Part shown: positions 1 to 7,152 of the stretch, in pieces
How the letters are laid out: every line of letters starts with the position of its first letter
Numbering within the stretch: the stretch's first letter is position 1
DNA from: Flavobacteriales bacterium
GTDB taxonomy: Bacteria > Bacteroidota > Bacteroidia > Flavobacteriales_D > Sanyastnellaceae
Length of the DNA: 9,082 nt
Assembly: GCA_015663855.1 (NCBI GenBank)
Contig: DQRJ01000022.1
Location: 1 to 9,082, forward strand
Direction: 5' to 3'
The notes under the pieces: model-generated
Seen by the model: the letters and a program-made list of their open reading frames with translations, nothing else
Told to the model about the DNA's origin: nothing
Database searches by the model: none
Program-made: the position numbers and the translations under genes

Positions 1-273
1 ATCGATTTGAGGATTGTAGAATATCGAGAATTGACGAAGCCTATACCTCCATCTGTTGCTATAGGTAGGATTAGCCGGATGGACGCCATTAATAACAGAA
101 GTGTTAATGAGGCAGCTTTGCGACAATTGGAGACTCAGAGAAAGGGGCTAGAGTCAGCAATTAGCAGGTTGAATGATGATAAGTTTGGTAGATGTGTTAG
201 ATGTGGTGAGCTTATTCCGGTAGGGAGAATTATCATAATGCCAGGTGCTACAAAGTGTGTGAGTTGTTCATGA
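1..273 (+). CDS. DksA/TraR-family zinc-finger regulator (3' part, cut by window start)
   Basis: This is the C-terminal part of a short DksA/TraR-type protein. Proteins of this family bind RNA polymerase through the secondary channel and modulate transcription, often together with ppGpp. The reading frame is open to the first base of the window. The TTG at base 7 is only an internal leucine codon in my view, because homologues carry about 20 more residues of N-terminal helix. Numbered from that codon, the sequence shows the family signature IGRISRMDAINNRSVNEAAL (20-39), a helical stretch, and a C-terminal four-cysteine zinc finger with CVRC at 63-66 and CVSC at 84-87. In many Bacteroidota this type of gene sits between ileS and lspA, but the gene that follows here is an unrelated lipoprotein. 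Family assignment is firm; the regulatory target is unknown. Confidence 0.88.
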   Translation: MDLRIVEYRELTKPIPPSVAIGRISRMDAINNRSVNEAALRQLETQRKGLESAISRLNDDKFGRCVRCGELIPVGRIIIMPGATKCVSCS

Positions 274-327
274 ATAAGTCATGGCTAGGTGTTTATCTTT
301 GCCGAGATATCAGGAATAAAAAGCACA

Positions 328-1224
328 GTGAAGTCAATAATATCTATTAAGTCCTTTTTAGCGAATTTTCAGTATTTACTGCCGTGCGCTATGTTGTCCT
401 TTATGACAAGTTGTGGGTTGTGGGATGATAAGCCTGGCGTGCCTCATGAAATTGTAATTAAGTCCTTCGATTTGGTAGTGGGTGAAGAAGAGGGGACGGG
501 GTCAAATAATATTACAGAGGTATGGGTTTATTCTGAAACCAATGTTATGGGCATTTTCCCTCTTCCAGCAAGAATTCCATTAATTTCAGAAAATGGAGAA
601 GCAGAGGTCGGAATAACAGTACTTCCTGGAATTAGGGTTAATGGCATTTCATCTACTCGCAAACCATATCCATTTTATGAGGCAATGGAGTTGAGTGTTT
701 TACTTGAGCCAGGTAGGACTGATACAGTGTTGTTTGAGTCTCGTTATACTGATAATGCTGAAATAATTTTGGCAGAAAATTTTGAAAGTGCTAATAGGTT
801 TGAAGCAACTTCAATAAGCACAGCTGAAGTTGTGAGGACGGTTGATCCACAATGGGTTTTTGAGGGTGAAGCAAGTGGTTTAATATTACTCACAGAAGAG
901 GAAGCACACATCACTTCAACTACGCAAGAACAACTGTATAATCTTCCTTCGGGCGGTAGTATTTTCCTTGAGTTTAATTACAGATGTGATAACTCTTTTG
1001 CTGTAGGGCTAGAGGCAATAGGCGGAAATAATGCCCAAAGAACACCTATAATAGTACTTAATCCCACGGGAGAAGATTGGAAGAAGATGTATCTAGATTT
1101 GGGACCGTTAGTGTTTTCTACTCCTGGTGCTTTCGGTTATGAATTGACTTTAGATGCTATTTTGGATATGGGTGAAGAGACTGGCTATATCGTGGTCGAC
1201 AATTTTAAAATAGTCCACTACTAA
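328..1224 (+). CDS. Lipoprotein of unknown function, coupled to a sugar transferase
   Basis: This is probably an outer-membrane or periplasmic lipoprotein. I chose the GTG at 328 because it gives a compact signal: MKS start, hydrophobic stretch, then lipobox FMTSC with the lipidated Cys at residue 29, for 298 aa in all. The frame also allows a GTG at 289, which would make a 41-residue signal. After the signal come two parts: a beta-rich region (about 41-120) with ITEVWVY, a PLPARIPL segment and a VNGISSTRKPYPFYE motif, then a C-terminal region from LAENFES (about 149) to VVDNFKIVHY that looks like a jelly-roll or carbohydrate-binding-like fold. I recall similar lipoproteins in other Bacteroidota but no known activity. 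Its stop overlaps the start of the sugar transferase (TAATG), suggesting coupled translation and a link to surface polysaccharide. That link is inference. Confidence 0.8.
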   Translation: MKSIISIKSFLANFQYLLPCAMLSFMTSCGLWDDKPGVPHEIVIKSFDLVVGEEEGTGSNNITEVWVYSETNVMGIFPLPARIPLISENGEAEVGITVLPGIRVNGISSTRKPYPFYEAMELSVLLEPGRTDTVLFESRYTDNAEIILAENFESANRFEATSISTAEVVRTVDPQWVFEGEASGLILLTEEEAHITSTTQEQLYNLPSGGSIFLEFNYRCDNSFAVGLEAIGGNNAQRTPIIVLNPTGEDWKKMYLDLGPLVFSTPGAFGYELTLDAILDMGEETGYIVVDNFKIVHY

Positions 1225-2651
1225 TGAGGGGACAAAGGCGAATTGATAGAGTAGTGCCCCTGCATTATGCAATGTCAGATGCGATATCTGCTGTGATAGC
1301 CTGGATTATACTTTTTTTGTTCAGGAAGGTCGAGATTGAGAAGGTATGGGCTTGGAATCAAGACACATTTGAATTAGACTCTAATTTTTATACAGGCATA
1401 ATACTTGTCCCTTTGTTCTGGATGGCATTGTATGCGGTCTTCGGAATGTATAATGAACCAAGAAGAAGGCATAGAGCTTTAGAGGTTGTTCAGGTGCTTA
1501 AGGTTACTCTTCTAGGTAGTTTGGTATTGTTTTTCACCTTGCTTTTAGATGATTTTGTAAGTAGCTATGTGCAGTATTACTACATTCTCAGGGTTCTAAT
1601 CTTAAGTCACTTTTTTCTTACAGTTTTAGGTAGATGGCTAATAGTTTCTCGAACTCTCCGGAAGATTAGAAATGGTGATTGGGCATTTCGAACTCTTGTG
1701 CTTGGTGGAGCTGAAACAGCCGTTCAGTTTGCAAAGGATCTGCAGGATGAACTCCTGTCTTCTGGGTTTAATCTTTTGGGATTTATTCAGGTAAATAAAG
1801 AAGACCCAGCGATGTCGGCTATTCTCACTCGCCTGGGCGGAGTGGATGATATTGATGCTGTGTTAGATAAGTACAAAATCGAGGATGTAATTGTCGCTGT
1901 TGAGCCTACTGATCGCGAAAAAACAGTTCGGCTATTGACATTGTTGGAAGGCCGAGGAGTCTCTGTGAAAGTAGTTCCTGGACTTTATGATTTGCTGAGT
2001 GGAAATGTAAGGTCTGGAGCGGTTTATGGAACACCATTGATACATGTTGATAGATTGGTGATGCCGTATTGGCAATTAGTCTTGAAGCGCGCGACAGATA
2101 TAATTGTGTCCTTATTTGCATTGGTAATTCTTTCCCCATTGCTGCTAATTATTGCCTTCATCGTGAAATCGTCTTCTCCTGGTCCGGTTTTATATAAACA
2201 GAAGAGGGTAGGGAGGTTCGGGTTCCCCTTTAATATTATAAAATTTAGAACCATGGTTGTGAATGCTGAGACGGGGATTCCTCAGCTCAGTTCTGGTTCG
2301 GACCCGCGAATCACTAAGTCTGGGAAGTGGATGCGCAAGATGCGGTTTGACGAGTTGCCTCAGTTCATGAACGTGCTGAAAGGGGAGATGTCTCTTGTGG
2401 GCCCTCGCCCTGAGCGTCAGTTTTTTATAGACCAAATCAAGGAGAAAGCACCTCATTACGCACACCTACAAAAGGTACGTCCTGGTATTACTTCTTGGGG
2501 ACAAGTGAAATATGGCTATGCGGAGAATTTAGGCCAAATGCTTCAACGACTTCGCTTCGATATAATGTACATTGAGAACATGTCACTTGCTCTTGATTTT
2601 AAGATTTTAGTGTACACAGTTCGCACTGTTTTGCTCGGACAAGGCAAGTGA
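1224..2651 (+). CDS. Exopolysaccharide polyprenyl-phosphate hexose-1-phosphate transferase (WcaJ/WbaP type)
   Basis: This inner-membrane enzyme transfers a sugar-1-phosphate from a nucleotide sugar to undecaprenyl phosphate, the first step of exopolysaccharide or O-antigen repeat assembly. At 475 aa it has the full polyisoprenyl-phosphate hexose-1-phosphate transferase layout: four N-terminal hydrophobic segments (about 14-33, 58-75, 91-110, 119-141), a Rossmann-like CoA-binding-type domain beginning TLVLGGAETAVQFAKDL (157-173), a further membrane segment (about 291-314), and the catalytic bacterial sugar transferase domain. Catalytic-domain landmarks are SSPGPVLYKQKRVG (317-330), KFRTM (340-344), the FDELPQ motif with the Asp376-Glu377 catalytic dyad, LVGPRPE (391-397) and RPGITSWGQV (419-428). 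The ATG overlaps the stop of the lipoprotein gene. No other glycosyltransferase or polysaccharide-export gene lies in the window. Sugar specificity cannot be read from sequence. Confidence 0.93.
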   Translation: MRGQRRIDRVVPLHYAMSDAISAVIAWIILFLFRKVEIEKVWAWNQDTFELDSNFYTGIILVPLFWMALYAVFGMYNEPRRRHRALEVVQVLKVTLLGSLVLFFTLLLDDFVSSYVQYYYILRVLILSHFFLTVLGRWLIVSRTLRKIRNGDWAFRTLVLGGAETAVQFAKDLQDELLSSGFNLLGFIQVNKEDPAMSAILTRLGGVDDIDAVLDKYKIEDVIVAVEPTDREKTVRLLTLLEGRGVSVKVVPGLYDLLSGNVRSGAVYGTPLIHVDRLVMPYWQLVLKRATDIIVSLFALVILSPLLLIIAFIVKSSSPGPVLYKQKRVGRFGFPFNIIKFRTMVVNAETGIPQLSSGSDPRITKSGKWMRKMRFDELPQFMNVLKGEMSLVGPRPERQFFIDQIKEKAPHYAHLQKVRPGITSWGQVKYGYAENLGQMLQRLRFDIMYIENMSLALDFKILVYTVRTVLLGQGK

Positions 2652-2655
2652 TTTT

Positions 2656-2681
2656 AGCGTTTTCAATAACGTTCGTTTTTT
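2656..2681 (+). terminator. Weak intrinsic-terminator-like hairpin after the sugar transferase gene
   Basis: Five bases after the sugar transferase stop, AGCGTT (2656-2661) can pair with AACGTT (2668-2673), including one G-U pair, around a six-base loop. Two bases later a run of six T follows (2676-2681). The stem is short and poor in GC, so termination would be partial at best. It fits a boundary between this transcription unit and the OmpA-domain gene. Confidence 0.3.
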
Positions 2682-2707
2682 AACATAATTTTCCCGAACT
2701 TCGAATT

Positions 2708-3937
2708 ATGGCTAGTTTAAGTCATAACCGAATTTCAATTACACCTCCTAAAGCGATGTTTTCGCTGCTGGGACTGGTTTTCATGTCTTTTTTTACACAA
2801 GCCCAAACCGATGATTCTCGTTTGGTAGGCTCTAAGGAAGGGACTTTAATCGTCAATTACTGGAGTTCTGCGCCCGATCCTGAGGTTGAAAAGCTGAGGT
2901 CGATCATGGTCGAAGCGATAGAAATGTACTTAAATGGAGCTGTAGATATCGAGGAGGGGAAGGTGAATTGGCAATCGAGCACTCGCTTGATCAAAAAGGA
3001 TATGGAACGCATCGTGAAAGACATGATGGTTCTTCGAAAATTTAAGGAGAAAGTACCGTTCGACGGTTTTTCCGATGAAATTGAAGCTCTCCTTATTGAC
3101 GTAGATGAACTCGATGAGAGAGATGTGAGTAGAATGCGTACTTCATCGAAAATCCCCCACGAAGAGCAATTCTATTTCTTGATTCAGTCTCGGATTCAGG
3201 AAGTGACATTACAGGCTGGTCTTGAGCTTGGTTGGTATGTGAATAAAGGGTTGCTCGCCCTTGTTGGCCAAACCCAAGAACCCGTCGATACCCAGTCTCT
3301 TGAAGATTGGCAAAATTTCGATCCCAATGCGCCATTAAATCCGATAGAAATAGACTTCTCCGTAGAAACGATGGATTTAATCGAAGGCTCCGACAATAGT
3401 TCGCTTCCTTCTACGGGCTCAGACGCTAACTCTACTCATACGGGTTCACTAGATTCGCAGTTGCTTGAACGAATTATAGAGTTGCTGGAAGATCACAATA
3501 AGAGATTAGACAAGTTAGAAAGTGAGAGTTTCGACCCCTCAGACATAGCAAGGTCAAGTTTAAGTGTCCATGATAGGACATCGGTAACGACGGATCCTCA
3601 GCTTTTGGCCTTGAATATTCCAAATAATTTCGACGTTAGATTTTACACAGGAAGCTCGTCACTCACATTAAATGCACAGCTTCAACTCAATGAACTTGTG
3701 GGGCTTTTAGGGAGATATCCTCAACTTCGAATTGTCTGTACTGGGCATGCGGATATTTCAGGCGATAGGTATGTGAATTTGAATCTTTCTCGCGCTAGGG
3801 CTGATAGAGTTAGGAATTTTATTCTCGATAGCGGAGTGAATTCTGATAGAGTTGTAATGAATTTCTTTGGTGAAGAACAAGCGGAAAATCGGGGGGCTAT
3901 GGATAGAAGGGTAATCGTGACGTTCTTTGTGGATTAA
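2708..3937 (+). CDS. OmpA C-terminal-domain protein with long unassigned N-terminal region
   Basis: This is a secreted envelope protein of 409 aa that probably anchors to peptidoglycan. The N-terminus has a hydrophobic signal segment (about 17-31) ending near TQAQ, as is usual for Bacteroidota Sec signals, although the n-region before it is long. Residues about 35-220 are mostly helical and match no domain I recognise. A Ser/Thr/Asp/Asn-rich linker (228-249) and a short predicted coiled coil (about 250-274) follow. The OmpA-like domain covers about 306-409, with TGHAD (345-349) and LSRARADRV (360-368). Asp349 and Arg364 have the same 15-residue spacing as the diaminopimelate-binding Asp271/Arg286 pair of E. 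coli OmpA. There is no beta-barrel of the classical OmpA kind. The stop overlaps the next ATG by one base. The role of the N-terminal part is unknown. Confidence 0.87.
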   Translation: MASLSHNRISITPPKAMFSLLGLVFMSFFTQAQTDDSRLVGSKEGTLIVNYWSSAPDPEVEKLRSIMVEAIEMYLNGAVDIEEGKVNWQSSTRLIKKDMERIVKDMMVLRKFKEKVPFDGFSDEIEALLIDVDELDERDVSRMRTSSKIPHEEQFYFLIQSRIQEVTLQAGLELGWYVNKGLLALVGQTQEPVDTQSLEDWQNFDPNAPLNPIEIDFSVETMDLIEGSDNSSLPSTGSDANSTHTGSLDSQLLERIIELLEDHNKRLDKLESESFDPSDIARSSLSVHDRTSVTTDPQLLALNIPNNFDVRFYTGSSSLTLNAQLQLNELVGLLGRYPQLRIVCTGHADISGDRYVNLNLSRARADRVRNFILDSGVNSDRVVMNFFGEEQAENRGAMDRRVIVTFFVD

Positions 3938-4554
3938 TGAAGATAATTTGTATAGGTAGAAATTACCATGAGCACGCGTTAGAATTAGGCAATGAACCGC
4001 CTAAGGAACCGATGTTTTTTCTTAAGCCTGACAGCTCAGTTTTACATCAAAGACACGCTTTTTACATACCTGATTGGTCTAAGGAAGTGCACTATGAAGT
4101 AGAGGTTGTGGTTAAAATAAAGAAATTAGGAAAGGCAATTCAGTTAAAATTTGCGTCTAGATATTATGACGAAATAGGTTTGGGCATAGACTTTACGGCT
4201 AGAGATGTGCAGAAGAAGCTTAAGGAGGCTGGTCATCCTTGGGAAAAGGCCAAATCCTTTGATGGAGCGGCTGTAGTTTCCGATAAGTTCTATTCGTTGG
4301 AAGATTTGGGTAAAAATGTGCAGGATTTAAACTTCGATTTATCCATAAATGGTGTTGTAGTCCAGTCAGGAAACACTTCTGACATGTTGTTTCAAGTCGA
4401 CGAATTAATTACTTATATATCTAAGTTTATGACTCTTAAGACTGGTGACTTGATTTTTACTGGTACTCCAGCAGGTGTGGGGATGGTGAATGCAGGGGAT
4501 CATATAACGGGAAAACTTGAAGGTTTTCAAATGCTCAACGTTAATGTTAAGTGA
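3937..4554 (+). CDS. Fumarylacetoacetate hydrolase (FAH)-family protein, acylpyruvase-like
   Basis: This is a cytoplasmic, divalent-metal-dependent FAH-fold enzyme that cleaves C-C bonds in acylpyruvate-type or related 2-oxo acids, or decarboxylates oxaloacetate. At 205 aa it is a single FAH domain, the size of human FAHD1-like and fumarylpyruvate-hydrolase-like members. Visible features are IGRNYHEHALELG (6-18), whose His13 and Glu16 correspond to the FAHD1 His-Glu dyad; the metal ligands Glu54 and Glu56 in YEVEV; Asp85 in GIDFTARDVQ; Lys106 in KAKSF; and the conserved TGTPAGVG loop (175-182). It starts on the TAATG overlap with the OmpA-domain gene, so the two are likely translated from one message, though no functional link is obvious. 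The family is clear; the substrate is not. The neighbours give no aromatic-degradation context. Confidence 0.92.
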   Translation: MKIICIGRNYHEHALELGNEPPKEPMFFLKPDSSVLHQRHAFYIPDWSKEVHYEVEVVVKIKKLGKAIQLKFASRYYDEIGLGIDFTARDVQKKLKEAGHPWEKAKSFDGAAVVSDKFYSLEDLGKNVQDLNFDLSINGVVVQSGNTSDMLFQVDELITYISKFMTLKTGDLIFTGTPAGVGMVNAGDHITGKLEGFQMLNVNVK

Positions 4555-4585
4555 TTTCTAATGTTTGAGTTCTGAAAAATCTGTA

Positions 4586-4602
4586 GTACACTTGTGTACA
4601 AG
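4586..4602. repeat. Overlapping short palindromes upstream of aroK
   Basis: In the 66-bp gap before aroK, GTACAC-TT-GTGTAC (4586-4599) is a perfect inverted repeat. It overlaps a second one, CTTGT-GT-ACAAG (4591-4602). The loops are only two bases and no T-run follows, so a transcription terminator is unlikely. A protein-binding site or chance are the alternatives. The site ends 18 bases before the aroK start. A near-match to the -7 element (TAGATTTC, 4609-4616) lies between them, without a convincing -33 partner. Confidence 0.3.
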
Positions 4603-4620
4603 ATTAAATAGATTTCAATC

Positions 4621-5148
4621 ATGCATTTGATTTTAGTAGGATTTATGGGGAGCGGGAAGTCAACGTTAGGAAAACGCATTTCAGAGCAGATGGGTAGGCC
4701 TTTGATTGATATGGATGCTAGACTTGAAGAAAAATTCGGTTGCTCTATTACTGCATACGTTGCAGAATTCGGGATTGATTCATTTCGAATTGAAGAGGCC
4801 GAGCTGTTAATAGCAATAATGAAAGAGCCTGAGTCTGTTATTGCTACTGGGGGAGGGACTCCTTGTGCTGATGGGGCCATAGCGTTTATGCGCGAACATG
4901 GAGTGGTCGTGCATTTATCGGTGTCTGTACCCGAACTTGTAAAACGCCTTAAAGGAAACCTATCGTCTAGACCTCTTCTTGCCGACGTACATCCGGACGA
5001 CCTAGAGAGGGTTATCGGACGTAATTTGCTTGTAAGAGCGGCTTGTTACGGAGGAGCGCATGCAAAATGGGACAATCACTCTTATGACGACGATCAATTA
5101 GCGAGTAAGCTCAGTTCAATTGGTTGGAGATTACGTGAAGCCTTGTGA
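4621..5148 (+). CDS. aroK: Shikimate kinase
   Basis: This cytoplasmic enzyme phosphorylates shikimate at the 3-hydroxyl with ATP, the fifth step of the shikimate pathway to chorismate and aromatic amino acids. The 175-aa length is normal for the family. Motifs are in order: Walker A GFMGSGKST (7-15); DMD (30-32), whose Asp32 is the shikimate-contacting Asp; the FGIDSFRIEE stretch (50-59) with the substrate-binding Arg56 and Glu59; ATGGG (75-79), the shikimate-binding glycine loop; the lid segment with RPLL (117-120); and the C-terminal Arg139 with Tyr143 four residues on, as in E. coli AroK. The ATG at 4621 places the Walker A at the expected distance. No other aromatic-pathway gene lies in the window. 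The gene converges on the minus-strand transferase with only 8 bp between stops, so no intrinsic terminator fits in the gap. Confidence 0.95.
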   Translation: MHLILVGFMGSGKSTLGKRISEQMGRPLIDMDARLEEKFGCSITAYVAEFGIDSFRIEEAELLIAIMKEPESVIATGGGTPCADGAIAFMREHGVVVHLSVSVPELVKRLKGNLSSRPLLADVHPDDLERVIGRNLLVRAACYGGAHAKWDNHSYDDDQLASKLSSIGWRLREAL

Positions 5149-5156
5149 AAGGGCTC

Positions 5157-5669
5157 TTATAATTCTAAGTAAACTGCGTCGGATTTCGACTCAGTCTTAG
5201 AGAGTTTGACAGAAATATGCTCGTTAAGGTGAGTTGATAGAGATAGCCCGTAATAGTCAGCCTTAACTGGAAAAGAATGATGGGTTCTGTCTACCAATAC
5301 AGTTGTGTAAACGGCTTTAGGGCCAGCGTCAAGTATATGTTTTATTGCGTAAATTAATGTTCTTCCAGAATTAAGGACATCGTCTACGATCACAATAATT
5401 TTACCGGAAACTTCGCTAGATGGGATACTGCATTTTATTTCTGTCGAAAGAGGATCCTCTTTGTTGAGTTTTATTTTCTCGAATTTCACTTTCGAGGTGC
5501 TGATTGTATCTAGAATGTTTTTAAGTCTTTGGGCCACGACTAATCCTAGACCATCAATGCCCATTAATATGAACTCTGACTCTGAATGATGAGTTTCGAG
5601 TAACTGTCTAGCAATTCTTTGAAATTTACGCTCTATTTGATCTGCGTCAAGAATTTTATTTCTGCTCAT
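5157..5669 (-). CDS. PyrR-like phosphoribosyltransferase
   Basis: This is a type I phosphoribosyltransferase of 170 aa resembling the PyrR family, whose members attenuate pyrimidine operons in Gram-positive bacteria and/or act as uracil phosphoribosyltransferases. The PRPP-binding motif is IIVIVDDVLNSGRT (91-104) with Asp96-Asp97. A preceding MGIDGLG loop (36-42) sits where PyrR has its pyrophosphate loop. The DRTHHSFPVKADYYG stretch (127-141) matches the PyrR pattern DR.h..lPi.aDy.G. It lies 4 bp downstream of the RNA methyltransferase gene, with an A-rich leader, and is almost certainly in the same operon. No pyrimidine gene is near, so a regulatory PyrR role is unproven; a general salvage transferase is the alternative. 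The family call is strong and the substrate assignment weak. Confidence 0.87.
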   Translation of the reverse strand: MSRNKILDADQIERKFQRIARQLLETHHSESEFILMGIDGLGLVVAQRLKNILDTISTSKVKFEKIKLNKEDPLSTEIKCSIPSSEVSGKIIVIVDDVLNSGRTLIYAIKHILDAGPKAVYTTVLVDRTHHSFPVKADYYGLSLSTHLNEHISVKLSKTESKSDAVYLEL

Positions 5670-5673
5670 TTCG

Positions 5674-7149
5674 TTATTTATTCAAGTCAATTTTAGTGAC
5701 AAACCCAGGAATTCTCTCAAACATTGCGACACATTCGACGTGAGAAGTGTGCGGAAATTGATCAATTAATTTAAACTGAACCAATTTATATCCGTTTTCC
5801 GCCAAAGTTGCCATGTCTCTAGCTTGTGTAGCTGGGTTACAAGATACATACACCATTCTGTCTGCCTGTAGTCGAATCACTTTTCTAAGTGACTTAGGTG
5901 ATATTCCTGCCCTTGGAGGATCCATAACTAGTGTGCGAATGCGACCTCTGTATTGTGGATATTCGAGTAAAAACTTCCCCACATCGGCAGCATAAAAGGT
6001 GACGTTTTTCGCACCATTTCTTTTGGCTGAAATTCGTGCATCTTCAATTGCAGATTCAACCATGTCCACCCCTATAATTTCACCTTCGTGATGTTGAGCA
6101 AGAAGCTGCGAAATAGTACCTGTTCCACAAAATAAGTCTAGTACAATGGCGTCTTTTCCTCCCATATCACTTTCTACAGCAAGTGCTATAACTTCTGCAT
6201 AAAGGCGTTCGGCACTAAGCGGGTTTGTTTGGAAAAAACTACTTAAACTGATGTCGAATTTCAGCCCGTGAAGTGTCTCGGTAATTCTTTCTAAACCATA
6301 AATCATCTTAGAACTGCCTTCACGCGCCTCAACTCTCTCTCCAATATCATCGTTAATCGTATGGAGTATTCCTGCTACTCTATCTCCCCACAATCCCAAA
6401 ATAAATTCCACAAATTCAGATTCCACAAACTTACCTTTATCTCCTGAAGTAGTAACGAGGTTAATAAGGATTGTATTCTCAGAAACGCTTCGTCTTATCA
6501 CGAAAAATCTAAAGAAGCCTTCTCGTTTAGGTGGGTGCCAGGCAGGAAGTCCGGTTTTTTCACACCACTTTCGAACTTTGTGTAAATCGTCTTCTATTTG
6601 CTTGTCGAATAGACCTGAATCTCTATCGAGGTTCTCGACCGCCCACCACGTTCCTCGGTGTTTGAATCCCAAACCGAAGTCGTCTACTTTCTCACCGCTC
6701 TCTAGATCGTGTCTGATCTCTGAGAAGCTGTACTCCATCTTATTCCTATAATGCCAGTGACTAGGCGAGTCCACCATGCCTTTATAGAGACTCCGTACAT
6801 CCTTTATTCCACCTATTCGTTCGAATAAATCTATCGCAGATTCCTCTTTGTACTTATGTTGAAGCTCTATTGGAAATGAGGCGTAGGGTGCGCCGGGGAT
6901 GGTTTGGTATGGAGTATCGATTTCATCAGTAGAGGGTTCAAGAATGTCCCTTAAACTGCATTCTGCATAACGATTCTTACACTTTACAACTTGAGCATTG
7001 ACCTTCTGACCGGGGAAAGTGTTCTGCACAAATACCGTGAAATCACCTTTCTCTGTGGGAATTTTAGCAATCCCCTTTCCGCCATAGGCAGAACCGGTAA
7101 TTGTAACCTCTAAAAACTCCCCTTTTCTGAACATTTTTTGCTTTCCCAT
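5674..7149 (-). CDS. rlmD: RlmD/TrmA-family RNA (uracil-C5)-methyltransferase lacking Fe-S cysteines
   Basis: This SAM-dependent enzyme makes 5-methyluridine in rRNA or tRNA. Using the ATG at 7149 it has 491 aa: an N-terminal TRAM domain (about 9-72, with EVTITGSAYGGKGIAKI), a central RNA-binding domain, and a C-terminal Rossmann methyltransferase domain. Catalytic landmarks are SSFFQTNPL (303-311), LDLFCGTGTIS (338-348), MDPPRAG (409-415), the nucleophile Cys437 in YVSCNPAT, and the base Glu472 in HTSHVECVAMF, spaced 35 residues apart as in E. coli RumA/RlmD. The usual CGGC-type cluster site and the fourth cysteine are absent: the segment reads TIPGAPYASFPIEL instead. A farther start at 7236 would run into the divergent gene and is rejected. 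The ATG at 7134, after an A-rich leader, is a good alternative. The symbol follows the closest common annotation; rRNA versus tRNA specificity is not decided. Confidence 0.88.
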   Translation of the reverse strand: MGKQKMFRKGEFLEVTITGSAYGGKGIAKIPTEKGDFTVFVQNTFPGQKVNAQVVKCKNRYAECSLRDILEPSTDEIDTPYQTIPGAPYASFPIELQHKYKEESAIDLFERIGGIKDVRSLYKGMVDSPSHWHYRNKMEYSFSEIRHDLESGEKVDDFGLGFKHRGTWWAVENLDRDSGLFDKQIEDDLHKVRKWCEKTGLPAWHPPKREGFFRFFVIRRSVSENTILINLVTTSGDKGKFVESEFVEFILGLWGDRVAGILHTINDDIGERVEAREGSSKMIYGLERITETLHGLKFDISLSSFFQTNPLSAERLYAEVIALAVESDMGGKDAIVLDLFCGTGTISQLLAQHHEGEIIGVDMVESAIEDARISAKRNGAKNVTFYAADVGKFLLEYPQYRGRIRTLVMDPPRAGISPKSLRKVIRLQADRMVYVSCNPATQARDMATLAENGYKLVQFKLIDQFPHTSHVECVAMFERIPGFVTKIDLNK

Positions 7150-7152
7150 ATC

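Noticed and set aside
270..350. A 26-codon ORF starting on an ATGA overlap with the stop of the DksA-like gene, at a place where lspA often follows in Bacteroidota.
   Set aside because: Its sequence (MNKSWLGVYLCRDIRNKKHS...) shows no signal-peptidase II motif and it overlaps the start of the lipoprotein gene. It is too short to support as a gene or an lspA remnant.
1906..2465. Three overlapping minus-strand open frames of 76-91 codons.
   Set aside because: All lie inside the sugar transferase catalytic region and have no recognisable motifs or upstream signals.
2686..2693. TAATTTTC as a possible -7 element for the OmpA-domain gene.
   Set aside because: The last base departs from TAnnTTTG, no good -33 partner is present, and the region is so AT-rich that such a near-match is expected.
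5149..5156. A bidirectional terminator between the convergent aroK and phosphoribosyltransferase genes.
   Set aside because: The gap is only 8 bp and I find no stem-loop with flanking T and A runs across the junction.
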